Assembly: GCA_947462335.1 (NCBI GenBank) | Contig: OX381704.1 | Coordinates: 40,118,942 to 40,182,941 of the forward strand | Source: Harmothoe impar | Lineage: Eukaryota; Annelida; Polychaeta; Phyllodocida; Polynoidae | Length of the DNA: 64,000 nucleotides | Direction: 5' to 3' | Shown: piece by piece, positions 38,990 through 49,700 of the stretch | How the letters are laid out: each line of letters opens with the position of its first letter | How positions within the stretch are numbered: the stretch's first letter is position 1 | The notes under the pieces: generated by a model | The model's database searches: none | Told to the model about the DNA's origin: nothing | The model's input: the letters and a program-made list of their open reading frames with translations, nothing else | Program-made: the position numbers and the translations under genes

Positions 38990-39830
38990 GGTAACTTTGT
39001 CTGCACCTTGACTCGCGTCTAGTGGCCGTAGTAATATGTGGGGTGCGGCGCGTCTAACGTATTGACGTCACGGCAGCACCTACGTCAACCACGTCACCGG
39101 TGGGCAGCAGTTAGTGGGAGATGGGCGGGGTGCTGTCGTTGTATGTGAGGAGTCGGGCAGACCCTGGAGCAGGGGAGGGACAGGGATGCCATCTGACGGC
39201 CGAGTTCCAGCGCTGCCCCCCCCCCCCCCCCCGAGCTGCTGCTGCAGCTGCTGCTCTGGGCGGAGCGCCGATACTGGCCGCGTCTGGTGCATGGGGCGGG
39301 CGGACGGACGGCGTCGCCGGAGAGAGCGGGTAATGGTATGTACTCGATGTCAGCACAATTTGGCCGGACAAATTGGGCACCATTAGGGAATGGCGGAGTG
39401 AAGGGCGCTCAAGTCGTGCTGGTGACATGGCGGGCCAGTGGGCGCCGCCACCACGCCCGGCCCTCCCCAGCCTCCCGGCGCCTCCCGCCAATCATCACTA
39501 GCTGCAGCGCAAATTAAAACTGCTCTGTGTCAAATTACCCGCTGCCTTAACGTTCTCCGCTCATTAAAACCATTTTCAGCATGATTATGCAAAATTCTGC
39601 GGCGACCATCAGCGCCCTTCTCCAGCGGCCACGAGGGCCCTCGGCACACAAAACGCTCATTGGCGTCGGCGGTGGGCGCACGTCGGCCGGTGGTCGGGCG
39701 CCGCGCGCCCACAATGGGGGCTGATATGGGCACCCAAATCACCATGGCCCCGCACTGTCATCCACACAACCATTGCGTAATTATTTTGAAATCTCCCAAT
39801 TCACGCGGGGCCAGTTGCTGCCTAGCGCAG
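38990..39830. promoter_or_regulatory. Candidate regulatory island, CpG-rich
   Basis: Very GC-rich with many CpG, then AT-rich words spaced through it: CAAATTAAAACTGC, GTCAAATTACCC, CTCATTAAAACC, ATGATTATGCAAAATTC and GCGTAATTATTTTG. CTCAAGT at 39408 resembles an NKX2 site. The open frames are CpG by-products. It could be an enhancer or an unrecognised promoter. Confidence 0.35.
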
Positions 39831-40055
39831 CCCTGGGGAGATGTATGTGATTACGGGGGTCAAGACGTACTGAGTGGGGGATACATGTTTAATACATCAC
39901 CGCCACTGCCGCCGTTACCGCGTCTATACATCATCTAACACAGGGTGGCGGACACACTTATAAATACGTCGACCCAGTAGGATACATCATGACCATAAAA
40001 CCATGACATACGCTGATACATTTAGCGTCTGTATACGTGTACAAGTCTATGTCGC

Positions 40056-40346
40056 TTACTCGTATGTCTTATCACCGAGCCAGCTCAGAGTAGTGATGTC
40101 AGGGTTGACGGGGTGTAATAACGGCCACAGTGCCTCCACCATGTGGTCTGTGGCAGGTAGGTCCTGTCCGCTACTTACTAGTATATGGAGGGCAGCCCCT
40201 GCTCTGTCTGCTTTTAACGTGTCAAGAATCTCTGGGGCTACACCATATCTAGTGTATCCATTTGGGGATAAGGCTAAAGAGGGGTACCTTACTTGATCGC
40301 CGAAAGATTCCTCAGACGATTCGAAATCTGCCGGACTTGTGCTCAT
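40056..40346 (-). CDS. Unidentified short reading frame beside the TA-flanked MITE
   Basis: 96 codons from an ATG six bases from the MITE edge to a stop. The peptide begins MSTSPADFESSEESFGDQ and ends TTLSWLGDKTYE. Its composition is balanced and not repeat-derived. I do not recognise it and see no splice sites that clearly extend it. It could be a decayed mobile-element protein or chance. Confidence 0.2.
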   Translation of the reverse strand: MSTSPADFESSEESFGDQVRYPSLALSPNGYTRYGVAPEILDTLKADRAGAALHILVSSGQDLPATDHMVEALWPLLHPVNPDITTLSWLGDKTYE

Positions 40347-40352
40347 CCTTTA

Positions 40353-40589
40353 GCCCTTTAAGGACGGCAATATCATAATGCCCTTGGTCGTCATGATGCA
40401 TGAATGTAGCCCTGGTGAGTAAATCGCCAGTGCTGCATGCAAGCATCATGCCGACCCTATGGGGTTGTGACACTCTCGAATGGTCGTCATGATGCACCAA
40501 TGCAGCACCGGCGAGTTACTCGCCAGGGCAGCACTGGTGCATCATGACGACAAATATCATCTTTTAGCGACATGCCGTCCATAAAGGGC
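40353..40589. mobile_element. Tc1/mariner-type MITE with TA duplication
   Basis: 237 bp flanked by TA on both sides (40351-40352 and 40590-40591). Termini GCCCTTTAAGGACGGCA and TGCCGTCCATAAAGGGC are inverted with one mismatch. The inside repeats GTCGTCATGATGCA and its complement. The TA duplication suggests mobilisation by a Tc1/mariner-like transposase; that is inference. Confidence 0.75.
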
Positions 40590-40813
40590 TAAGGGCACCA
40601 ATAGCGTTCACCCAGTGTGTGGGTGCCAACGTGGTGAGTACAGGGTGTAGCGTTACGGCTCCGTCCCCTGTAGCCGCGGCCCTGTCTGGATGCTGCCTCC
40701 ATGCAGGCAGCCTTCAGACGGCAGACCTGGTCAAGGGCCTCTCCAGCAACCCACCAGGACCGACGCCTTTTAGCACAATGACGCTGCATTCCCACTGATA
40801 CTAATGACGTCAT
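40589..40813 (-). CDS. Unidentified short reading frame on the other side of the MITE
   Basis: 74 codons, beginning MTSLVSVGMQRHCAKRRR, and stopped exactly at the MITE border. If the element and one TA are removed, this frame and the one at 40056-40346 are in the same phase, separated by a TAA at the insertion point. Function unknown. Confidence 0.15.
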   Translation of the reverse strand: MTSLVSVGMQRHCAKRRRSWWVAGEALDQVCRLKAACMEAASRQGRGYRGRSRNATPCTHHVGTHTLGERYWCP

Positions 40814-41721
40814 CCATGTGACGTCACGTCATAACCAACCATTATGCGTCTCCCGTGAAGGACCAGGCGTAAGGGACTTTGCTTATTACAATTCAAAACT
40901 GCAATACATTTGTATTTACTTCTGTTCATAAACCTGAACGTATCATTTAAGCAAAAAAAAAAACATTTGAAAGGAAATACATGTCATGTGTACTTTATAT
41001 ACATGTATACCGTATTCTACATATTTGGCGCCCATGTATACTCTATGAAAAGCATACCCCATAGTTGACAAAATTTGAGACCAAAAACCAGAGTTTAAAC
41101 CTATCAAATTTGGCATCAGTAAAACGCTTAGTATCATAAATATGTAAATAGAATATATGCCCTGTGCTCACTGTGCGATAACACGACCGATTACGGTATC
41201 CATTATAGATATAGATGATGTTCACAAATATCACACTAAAATGCGAGTTGATGTTGTCTAAGCTTGGTACTATGCTCATGGACTTTAACTATCAAACACT
41301 CACAACCTTTAGTTTGGATTATAAGAGCAGATGAGTGAATTGGGACTATTAAGGTACAATATCCATACAGTATTCAACATGCTTTTGTAATGATATTATT
41401 ATTGTGGATATGAGCTCTCTGAAAATAATTCACATAGAAGAATTCAAAAAGTCCCCATGTTCCATTGATCATCTACCATGTATTACATGAAGTCAATACT
41501 CGTCCAACTCACACTACACGTGTTGAACACGGCGACAGTTTGTGCAGGCAGGTGTAATTTGACTTTGAGTAATATTCAGCGTGCCTGATTCAACACACAT
41601 CGGGCCTACCTGCTGCTGACACCACACACAGCACACCAAGCAGGTCGATGTACACCTCCCCATCCCACCAGGTGTCAGCACGAGTGGTGGCGCACCTGGG
41701 CGCTCCCTGCAGTCACGGTAA

Positions 41722-42900
41722 GGGTATCTAAACCTGCAGCCAACGGTAAGGGTGTCTGTACCTGCAGCCCCTGTAAGGGTGTAGTGTCTGTACCTACAGC
41801 CCACTGTAAGGGTGTAGTGTCTGCACCTGCAACCCCCTGTAAGGGTGTAGTGTCTGCACCTGCAACCCACTGTAAGGGTGTAGTGTCTGCACCTGCAACC
41901 CACTGTAAGGGTGTAGTGTCTGCACCTGCAACCCACTGTAAGGGTGTAGTGTCTGCACCCGCAGCCCACTGTAAGGGTGTCTGCACCTACAGACCTTGTA
42001 AGGGTATCTAAACCTGCAGCCCACTGTAAAGGTGTCTGCACCTGCAGCCCACTGTAAGGGTGTCTTCACCTGCAGCCCACTGTAAGGGTGTAGTGTCTGC
42101 ACCTGCAGCCCCCCTGTAAGGGTGTAGTGTCTGCACCTGCAACCCCCTGTAAGGGTGTAGTGTCTGCACCTGCAACCCACTGTAAGGGTGTAGTGTCTGC
42201 ACCCGCAGCCCACTGTAAGGGTGTAGTGTCTGCACCCGCAGCCCACTGTAAGGGTGTCTGCACCTACAGACCTTGTAAGAGTATCTAAACCCGCAGCCCA
42301 CTGTAAAGGTGTCTGTGCCTACAGTCCCTGTAAGGGTGTCTGCACCTGCAACCAACTGTGAGGCTGTCAGCACCTGCAGCTCACTGTAAGGGTGTCAGCA
42401 CCTGCAGCCCACTTTAAGGGTGTAGTGTCTGCACCTGCAGCCCACTTTAAGGGTGTAGTGTCTGCACCTGTAGCCCCAGTAAGGGTGTAGTGTCTGCACC
42501 TATAGCCTCTGTAAGGGTGTAGTGTCTGCACCTGCAGCCCCAGTAAGGGTGTAGTGTCTGCACCTGCAGTCCCAGTAAGGGTGTCTGCACCTACAGTCCA
42601 CAGTAAGGGTGTAGTGTCTGCACCTGAAGCCCCTATAATGATGTCTGCACCTACAGCCCCTGTTAGGGTGTAGTGTCTGCACCTGCGGCCCCTGTAAGGG
42701 TGTAGTGTCTGCACCTGCAGCCCCCTGTAATGGTGTCTGCACCTGCGGCCCCCGTAAGGGTGTAGTATCTGCACCTACAGCCCACTGTAAGGATGTAGTA
42801 TCTGCACCTACAGCCCACTGTAAGGATGTAGTGTCTGCACCTGCAGCCCACTCTAATGGTGTAGTGTCTGCACCTGCAGCCCACTGTAAGGGTGACTGCC
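41722..42900 (+). repeat. 33-nt minisatellite, about 35 units
   Basis: Unit CTGCACCTGCAGCCCACTGT followed by AAGGGTGTAGTGT, with deleted variants. The 33-nt period is a multiple of three, so long open frames appear on both strands without implying a gene. Confidence 0.95.
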
Positions 42901-44229
42901 TTTTTATATTAGCATACATGTGTATCCCTGGTACCTTGGCCTCATACCCTACTTTGGCCTTGCCCTTGCACTGTCCCCTTCCCTGCTCTTCCCTCTACTG
43001 CCCTTATTTGTTCATTGAAATTTGATTTGACCAAACTGTGAGGTCAGGAGAGCTACTCGATAACAAAATCTAGCCTGAATTTATAACCATAAGTTTGACA
43101 CCCTAACGCTTCACCAAACATCTAGAAATCACCCCGGCCTATCAGAATCTCGTCATTCCTAAATAAACTTTGTAAACGAAACCAGTACATGTACTACACA
43201 TATGGGGGAATTTTCCCAGAAGGAGAATTAGGGATTCCAATAATGGGAAGGACAAGTGAAATCTGTACTAAGAAAAAGAAGCTATGTTGGCCATACCCTT
43301 TCGCAGTAAAGTCTGAGCTGAGATCGTCACTGACATGGGGCCCAGTAGCCGGCAGACAAACAGCAGTAATACCCACTTATGGCGATCAGTGTCCGTGGCA
43401 GCACAGCTCATCTACCACCCATTACTCGCACAATCCAACAAATCTGTCCTCCGCACAATTTCATTTTGGCTATAACCTCTTTGACCTCTGCCTTGACATC
43501 TATGACGATTCTCATTTGGCACCAATAAACGGCCAAAATATAGACGTGCTACGTTGAGCATGTTCGGCTGATGCCGCATTTAGGGTCACGTGTGTGTCAC
43601 ATCATACCGGACGCTTTTCATAATTTATGTGTTTTATTAAGAGCCATTAATTAAAGGAGCGGTGACCGTACACTCTATGGATCCCTAGCTGTGGTATTCT
43701 CTGGTCAGTATGTTGCGGTGTGTGTGGCACAGTAATATGTAGTTGTATTAAGACAGGGGACTTGGTGCAAGTCTCTGTGTGACAGATGATGGTGGGTGGG
43801 CGGCATCCTGGCATCCATCTAGCTGGGCGCTACCAATGGGTGGGGGGTGGTGTCATGTAAATACAGTGTACCTCCATCACTTCATCCTACACACTTAGTA
43901 CTGGCGTTCAGAGATAGATTCAGACAGGTTGTCACCAAAATTGTGGAGACACTAACTTAGAGAGGCTGGCTTTTGTTTGACCATTCCGGGTCCCCACCCT
44001 TCTCCAACACAGTGATATTACAATCGTTTTTTAAAACAGAGGGACAGAGACGGTTCTCAAGCAGTAAAAGTGTTTGCATGAGGGGTGGAGTGGGGGCTTC
44101 TGAAAAACAAATCGTGGATACAAATGGAACTAAATACGTTTGGTTCTATACGGGGGTGCTTCTTCCATCTATGAGCCGCTGTAGGAGGGCCACAACCTAG
44201 GTTATCTATATAATTGTCAGTTTCTGCCT
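42901..44229. other. Intergenic, no gene recognised
   Basis: Only short chance frames. Confidence 0.6.
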
Positions 44230-45300
44230 GTAGGTGCTGTGGAGATCACGGGTAGCCGCTCAGGGGTGGCTCTGTGAGGGCACCTGGAGAGAGCAGCGCG
44301 CACCTACACAAGCTGGTCAAGAGAAAACAATAGGCAATAAAAGGCCTGATGGCGGCCGAAGGGCCACAATAATGTGCCGACTGAGGACTGGTCGCCACTG
44401 CCCGCAACTCATCTCCCGCCGCTGATGCTACTATATGGCGGCTATTGCGCGCACAATGTGTTCTTTATTGTTTCATCAGAGCTGCTCTCAATGGTCTCGC
44501 GGCGCAATCTCCCAATCAAAGCTGGCTGTTTTTGCGGCAAGCAGGCGGCGGGTGGCAGCCCATATTGGCTGCTGGGGCACCCCGACACTGCCCGAGGGCA
44601 GGGGAGGCGCCCTCACCTAGGCCGTCCCAGTCACCCCGCCCCATCACAACCACAACCAATGATATTCATCAACTCACCGCCCCTTCAAAAGCAAAACATT
44701 TTCTCATCAAAGAGGTCCCTGAATATTTAGATTTCAGCCAAGATTTCCTCCCTAGGTGTTCATGGCTTTGGTGAGATAAGAGCACTTAAGGCCAGCACGG
44801 GAAGTAGGCTCGCCTCCCTCACCCTACTCCCCACCTCCGTCCCCAGAATCAAGAGTATTGCCGGGTGCTTCTCCCCACCCCTCACCAAGGACCCCCAAAG
44901 TCGCGCAAAATTACAAATCAAGAGCGTGTCCCGGGGCGCCGGACGCAATTCGGTGGGCGTCGGGGCGGCGCGGTGCGGTGGCCACTGCATATGTCCGTGT
45001 CGGCCGTGTGCACGGGGTTTACCCACCAAACACCACCGACGGGGGCCCTGACCCCCAGCATTTAATATGCTCGTCTGATGAGGAATTTCACACCACTAAA
45101 CACACACGGCTGCTTGCAAAATGAAACATCCTGGAGTGACTCTTGAGACGGGCAAAAATGGAAGTCAGCGTGTCCTTTGGCCAGTGGGCGGGCTGGTCGG
45201 TTAAGCTAATAAGGCTGTCGGAATGAGAGGAGCGGGCGGCGAGCTGCTCATGACCAGCTCCCCCCGAGCTGCTCGGTGAGCAGCTTTTTGAAGGCGGCCT
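44230..45300. promoter_or_regulatory. Candidate regulatory island, GC-rich
   Basis: About 1 kb of unique-looking DNA close to the 3' end of XRN2. Words include TTTATTGTTTCATC (FOX/SOX-like), CCAATCAAAGC (TCF/LEF-like) and AGCACTTAAGG at 44781 (NKX2-like). It could also hide the XRN2 3' untranslated region, since the last exon is not placed. Confidence 0.3.
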
Positions 45301-45557
45301 ACATCAGAGGGAGGTCAGGGCTGTGTGCAGGGGCCCCGGGCCGTCTAGGCTGCGGCTTGACGCCCTGTGCGTGCAGGCTGTGTGTTTACCCCTTTAATCA
45401 CTGCCTCCTCCTCCCCAGCACACCTCCACACCACCCGGCCACTACCCCACCCACCATCGCGCCCTACACATGACAGTTACCGTAACTGCCTGTTTGAGCG
45501 CCCCGGCGTTTATAGATTTCAGACCCTGTTACACTCACACAAGGACCTTCGCTTATA

Positions 45558-46488
45558 TTAAGTCTTTTAAAAGAGATTTAGGGTTCCAGGGTGTTCTACA
45601 CCTGCGCTTAAACGAGACCCGCACTCTTTTGAGACCCCTGTACTTAAACGGACAATTACGGTAAGTGTAATATACTGAAACCTAACGCAGGTCTTCTCAC
45701 ATAGCAGGTACCTAAGGCTAAGGGCCCTTCAGCGACTACTACAGGCTGGCTGCTCACTGCTCCACCCAACTACTACTCTGCCATCATGCATCCCCAGTAG
45801 CTAACACATATATACATGTATACATGTATATAACTCAATATCAGCCTCTGCCTGCGTTGGGAACCCCTATGTAGCATCCTATGCCAGTGTAGGAGTCGGA
45901 TCCAAACGCATATTTCTTTGCTGACATGGAATAACATATTTTTTTGTTAGCTTAAAGATGGTGTATCAGCTAAATATTAGTTTTATCATATTACTATTGT
46001 ATATCCTATCCCATACATCTTTAAAATGATTGGCAGTGTCTTAGTCCATGAGATGAGCACATGCAGTGCAATATCTTTTACTGTAGGTCGACACTAAACT
46101 GTCTATGTTGTGGTACTGCATGGCTCAGTGCTTTCTCTACCAGGCTAGTTTCCCCTGTACTCACCTGGGGGAGTGACTGAGTCAGTGGGGTGAATAAGCA
46201 ACATTATTTTCTATCTCAAAGCATGCATTTATACACAAATATATTTAACATTGAGCACTGCATATCAGCTAAAATAATAACAAAACCGTTGACATTAAAA
46301 TTATATCCATTTTGAAGAAAAGATTTGGGAAGTCTATTAGCTGATACACCATCTTTAAGTTTCCTTGCCAGTTTTTTCAGGACCACAAAAGAATACACAA
46401 TAATTGCCCGTTTAAGCGCAAGGGTCTCAAATGAGCGCAGTTTTAAGACCCCCTGAAACCGAAAATCTCTCTTTAAAAAGACTTACCC
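45558..46488. mobile_element. Nested long inverted-repeat element
   Basis: Outer arms of about 100 nt (45558-45661 and 46393-46488) are inverted and imperfect, with shared words AAGTCTTTTAAA, GAGACCC, GCGCTTAAACG and GGACAATTACGG. Inside them lies a second inverted pair of 23 identical bases (45951-45973 and 46337-46359) around AAAGATGGTGTATCAGCTAA. No coding potential is seen. It may be a foldback transposon or one MITE inserted in another. It lies about 130 bp from the last recognised XRN2 exon. Confidence 0.65.
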
Positions 46489-46618
46489 ACTTACTCACAT
46501 GTATATATATAAGTTTCCTATATGAGCTTCAACGGGCAATTACGGGTTTACTAGTATATATAAAACGATGTTGGCCATGGGTTAGAATGATATGAAGATG
46601 ATAGGTGAATAGACTTAC

Positions 46619-46728
46619 TTCTGTTCCCTCCGCCTCCTTGCTGTCGGCCTCCGCCTCCTCCACTCATGAGGGGCGGCACACTGGAGTACTGGCCACCTCC
46701 ACTGTTCATGCCCGACCCCAGCCCAGCT
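46619..46728 (-). CDS. XRN2: XRN2 exon y (last one recognised)
   Basis: 110 nt (TTGCAG acceptor, GTAAGT donor). It encodes (R)[18 protein letters not shown] and [18 protein letters not shown] plus one base. The composition is low-complexity Gly/Ser/Gln, as is usual for the C terminus of Xrn2. The phase joins exon x. Read-through would give a short tail, so at least one more exon is expected at lower coordinates. Confidence 0.88.
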
Positions 46729-49700
46729 CTGCAACGCAAACAGACCCAAAAATCAGTATTTATTTCTGTACATAATCGGCACAGAATAATTAACCATTTA
46801 TATGTAAGTCGGGCATGTTTATTGTTACCTTAAATCAGCATGTGCTGTCATGATGCAACCGCATTGGTGCACCATGCCAAGCCGTTGGGAGCGTATCAAA
46901 CCCCATAGGGTCGGCATGATGCATTCATGATTATGACTGCATTCATGCAACCAGGTGATAAAGGGTAAATTGTATTAAAGTCACCCTTAAATGCCTAATA
47001 CTATACATATAGCTAATATGCAGCACTAGGCCTATCAGAAGTCTCTGAGAAAGAGACGAGTAATTTGATTAGACCTGACTATTGCCGTCATGATGACTCA
47101 ATACAGCCGTGACAGTGTTGCATCCATGTATCATGCCACTCCTAATAGCTACACCGATGAAGGATAGGCATGATGCACCAACGTAGCACCGGAAAGGTCC
47201 TTGGTGACTGCATTAGTGCATCGTGACGACCAATGAACATGAAGCTTTTTGGCATCAAACAGTCCTTACAGGTTTAACACATCAATATCGATTTTATAGC
47301 AGGAAAAAAAGCTTGGTGCGAACAAGTCATAACCGCAACTGCAATAGGACATTCAACATCAAACTTTGAAAAATGGAACATTAAATATATATCACCTGAC
47401 ACTATAGTATGCTATATGGCTCAGAGATGCCACTCACTAGTCGGCAGAATGTAGGTAATCTTACCATACAAGTCAATTTCAATGGGAAATCACTATATCC
47501 CATGGTAAATGTAAGAAAGTGGCATCTCTGAAATGTCCTAGTGTCCTATATACCAACCTCCGGGTTACCAACTTACTGGTGGTGGGAGAACATACGGTGA
47601 TGCCCGTATGGGACACCATACAGATGGCTATACACGTAAGGACTGAACAGGGTAGGAAATAAGGAGTAAAACAAGACAAATAATAATGAACCGAGATTAT
47701 TGGGTTTTAAAGAACATGACCTTATAAGCCAAACTAAGAAGTACCCGAAGTTGTTTCCTTGATTTCGGGCACTTTAAGTTATTTTCAGAAATAAGCTTTT
47801 TATATAAAGCAATTTGCCTAACTTGTGCAATTGGTCGTGTTTTTTTTATATTTGTTTTTTTCTCGTGATCCTGCGGATGAACCCAAACTGTTATCGCATT
47901 GGGTGTACTACAAACTATCTTTTCAGCGTAGGTAAAAACAAAAAGTGGTCGCTCACTCCACTCATCAATACATATATACACAAAAGGTTAGGCCTAGATG
48001 AGTACTATGTCTATGAAACGGTCCTCAGTTTCATAAATCATATCGCTACAGTCGAAATTAAGTGGGTCTAATATTATTGGTGATTTCTATTAGCCACACC
48101 CAGGTAAGATGAGGTATACCTGACGTGTCTTTGCATGACGGCGGGGTTCTTGTTGCCCCGGTAGTGGCTGCCTGGCTGGAAGCCCAATTGGGGTCGGTAC
48201 CCACCGCCACCGCCGCGTCCTCTTCCACGCCCTCCACGTCCTCCTCCAAACCCTCCTTGGTTCTCACCCCAGTCACCAGGCTTAATCGTTGGCGGAGGCA
48301 GTCTGAAACAAAATACAGATATTACATTAACTTAGTGATACATAGGTGTAGTAGAGTAGTACTTGTGTGATCCAATATATGCATCCAATGGGGACCCTAA
48401 AATAAGTGCACACATAGAAACGGATCACAGCCGAGTTTAGGATGATGCTTTACTATTGTCAGAGTACGTCAACTTGACATAATTGTAAAGTACTCTCCAC
48501 CCCTGACTCCTTTATTGTATCAATAAACCCTGTATCACGTCAACCTCTACGCTAGGAAGTAATTTGGGCCCTTGAGTAGCATCAATAGAACATCCGCGAA
48601 ACATGATAAGAAAACGTTTTTTCCTCACTGATTTTGGTGGAATACCGCGTCAGGAGTACAGAAACTTTAAATTCACAAATACATGCATATGCTAGTGTAT
48701 ATTCTACAAATGTACTAGTGTCTGTCAGCCTCGTCCATATGTACTACTGCAATAGTAGCGCCACACCTACCCCAATGCTGCCCCCTGGTGTTGGTAACCA
48801 AGTCTAACATGGGTAGGTGTGGAGTAACGCAGTGGATACAGCGCTACACTGTGGTCACTGTGGTGTAGCAGCTTGTCTATTCTATAGCAGGAACCGCTGA
48901 TGATAAATCAGTCCATGACCACAATATTCCACAGTGATGGGTAGTCTCCTCAAATATCAACCCCGATTAATTAACTAATTCAAACAAATTACAATCATTG
49001 CCTGTGGATTTTTCTAATCCTCCGCCATGATCTGAATCCATGCACGGGAATGCCTATGGCCTATGCTGCCACCTTACGACTCCCACGGTCACCATTCATG
49101 AGCTGACACGGACAATATGACTTATAATTATCAGATCTACACCTTTAGGTTTAACATACCCCAGCAGTGAGTGAATAATGGATGTTTAACGCCATTTTGA
49201 CAAATAAAATCATATTCATGGCGATCGTGTAACAAGAGCTAAAACAAAGGACTTCACACCTCGGTTATTATACATACCCTCACATAACCTTAAAACAGAT
49301 AGACAATTAAATGGCTATGAGAGGGTAAGTAAAAACAACTACAGTAAACTGGTTGGGACCCTTATGGTCTACCTATTACGAAGATGGATAACAGGTATGG
49401 TACATCATCCATGTATACTCTACTAGTTAGTGTTAACTCACTTGGCCCCAGGCAGGAAGCAGGCAGGGAAGACGAACTCCGGAGGATACACAGGGTCTCG
49501 GTATTGGACGCTGCAACAAAATGACAGAAAACGTGATATATCCTAGACAGTTATCCGACTTATTAACATAGCTCTTGTATTAATATATTAATGATATACA
49601 AACGTACTATTTTTACCCAGCCCATGTTTAAGGAATAATATTTTTTCCCCCTGTATAAATAATGGTAAGGTTAGCATTAATTTGCACAATGTTTATTCCT

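Larger units (their letters stand above)
39831..41721. other. Intergenic with MITE and two short frames
   Basis: Besides the items listed at 40056-40813, the rest (40860-41700) is AT-rich with nothing recognised. Confidence 0.55.

Noticed and set aside
39111..39491. 126-codon Gly/Ala-rich minus frame in the CpG-rich island
   Set aside because: It contains low-complexity tracts from C17 and GCTGCT repeats, and overlapping frames on the other strand are equally open. More likely CpG-island DNA.
41514..42919. Long open frames of up to 175 codons on both strands (ADTTPLQW-type repeats)
   Set aside because: They arise from the 33-nt tandem unit, whose length is a multiple of three. Several frames are open at once and there is no family match.
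45360..45471. Candidate terminal XRN2 exon (minus strand, starts RDGGWGSGR after TGTAG)
   Set aside because: The phase fits and the start is glycine-rich, but the rest (VVWRCAGEEEAVIKG) does not resemble any Xrn2 tail.
1..46600. Homeobox, paired-box or forkhead exon expected next to XRN2 in vertebrates
   Set aside because: I looked for homeodomain-like frames (WFQNRR-type) and found none in this window.
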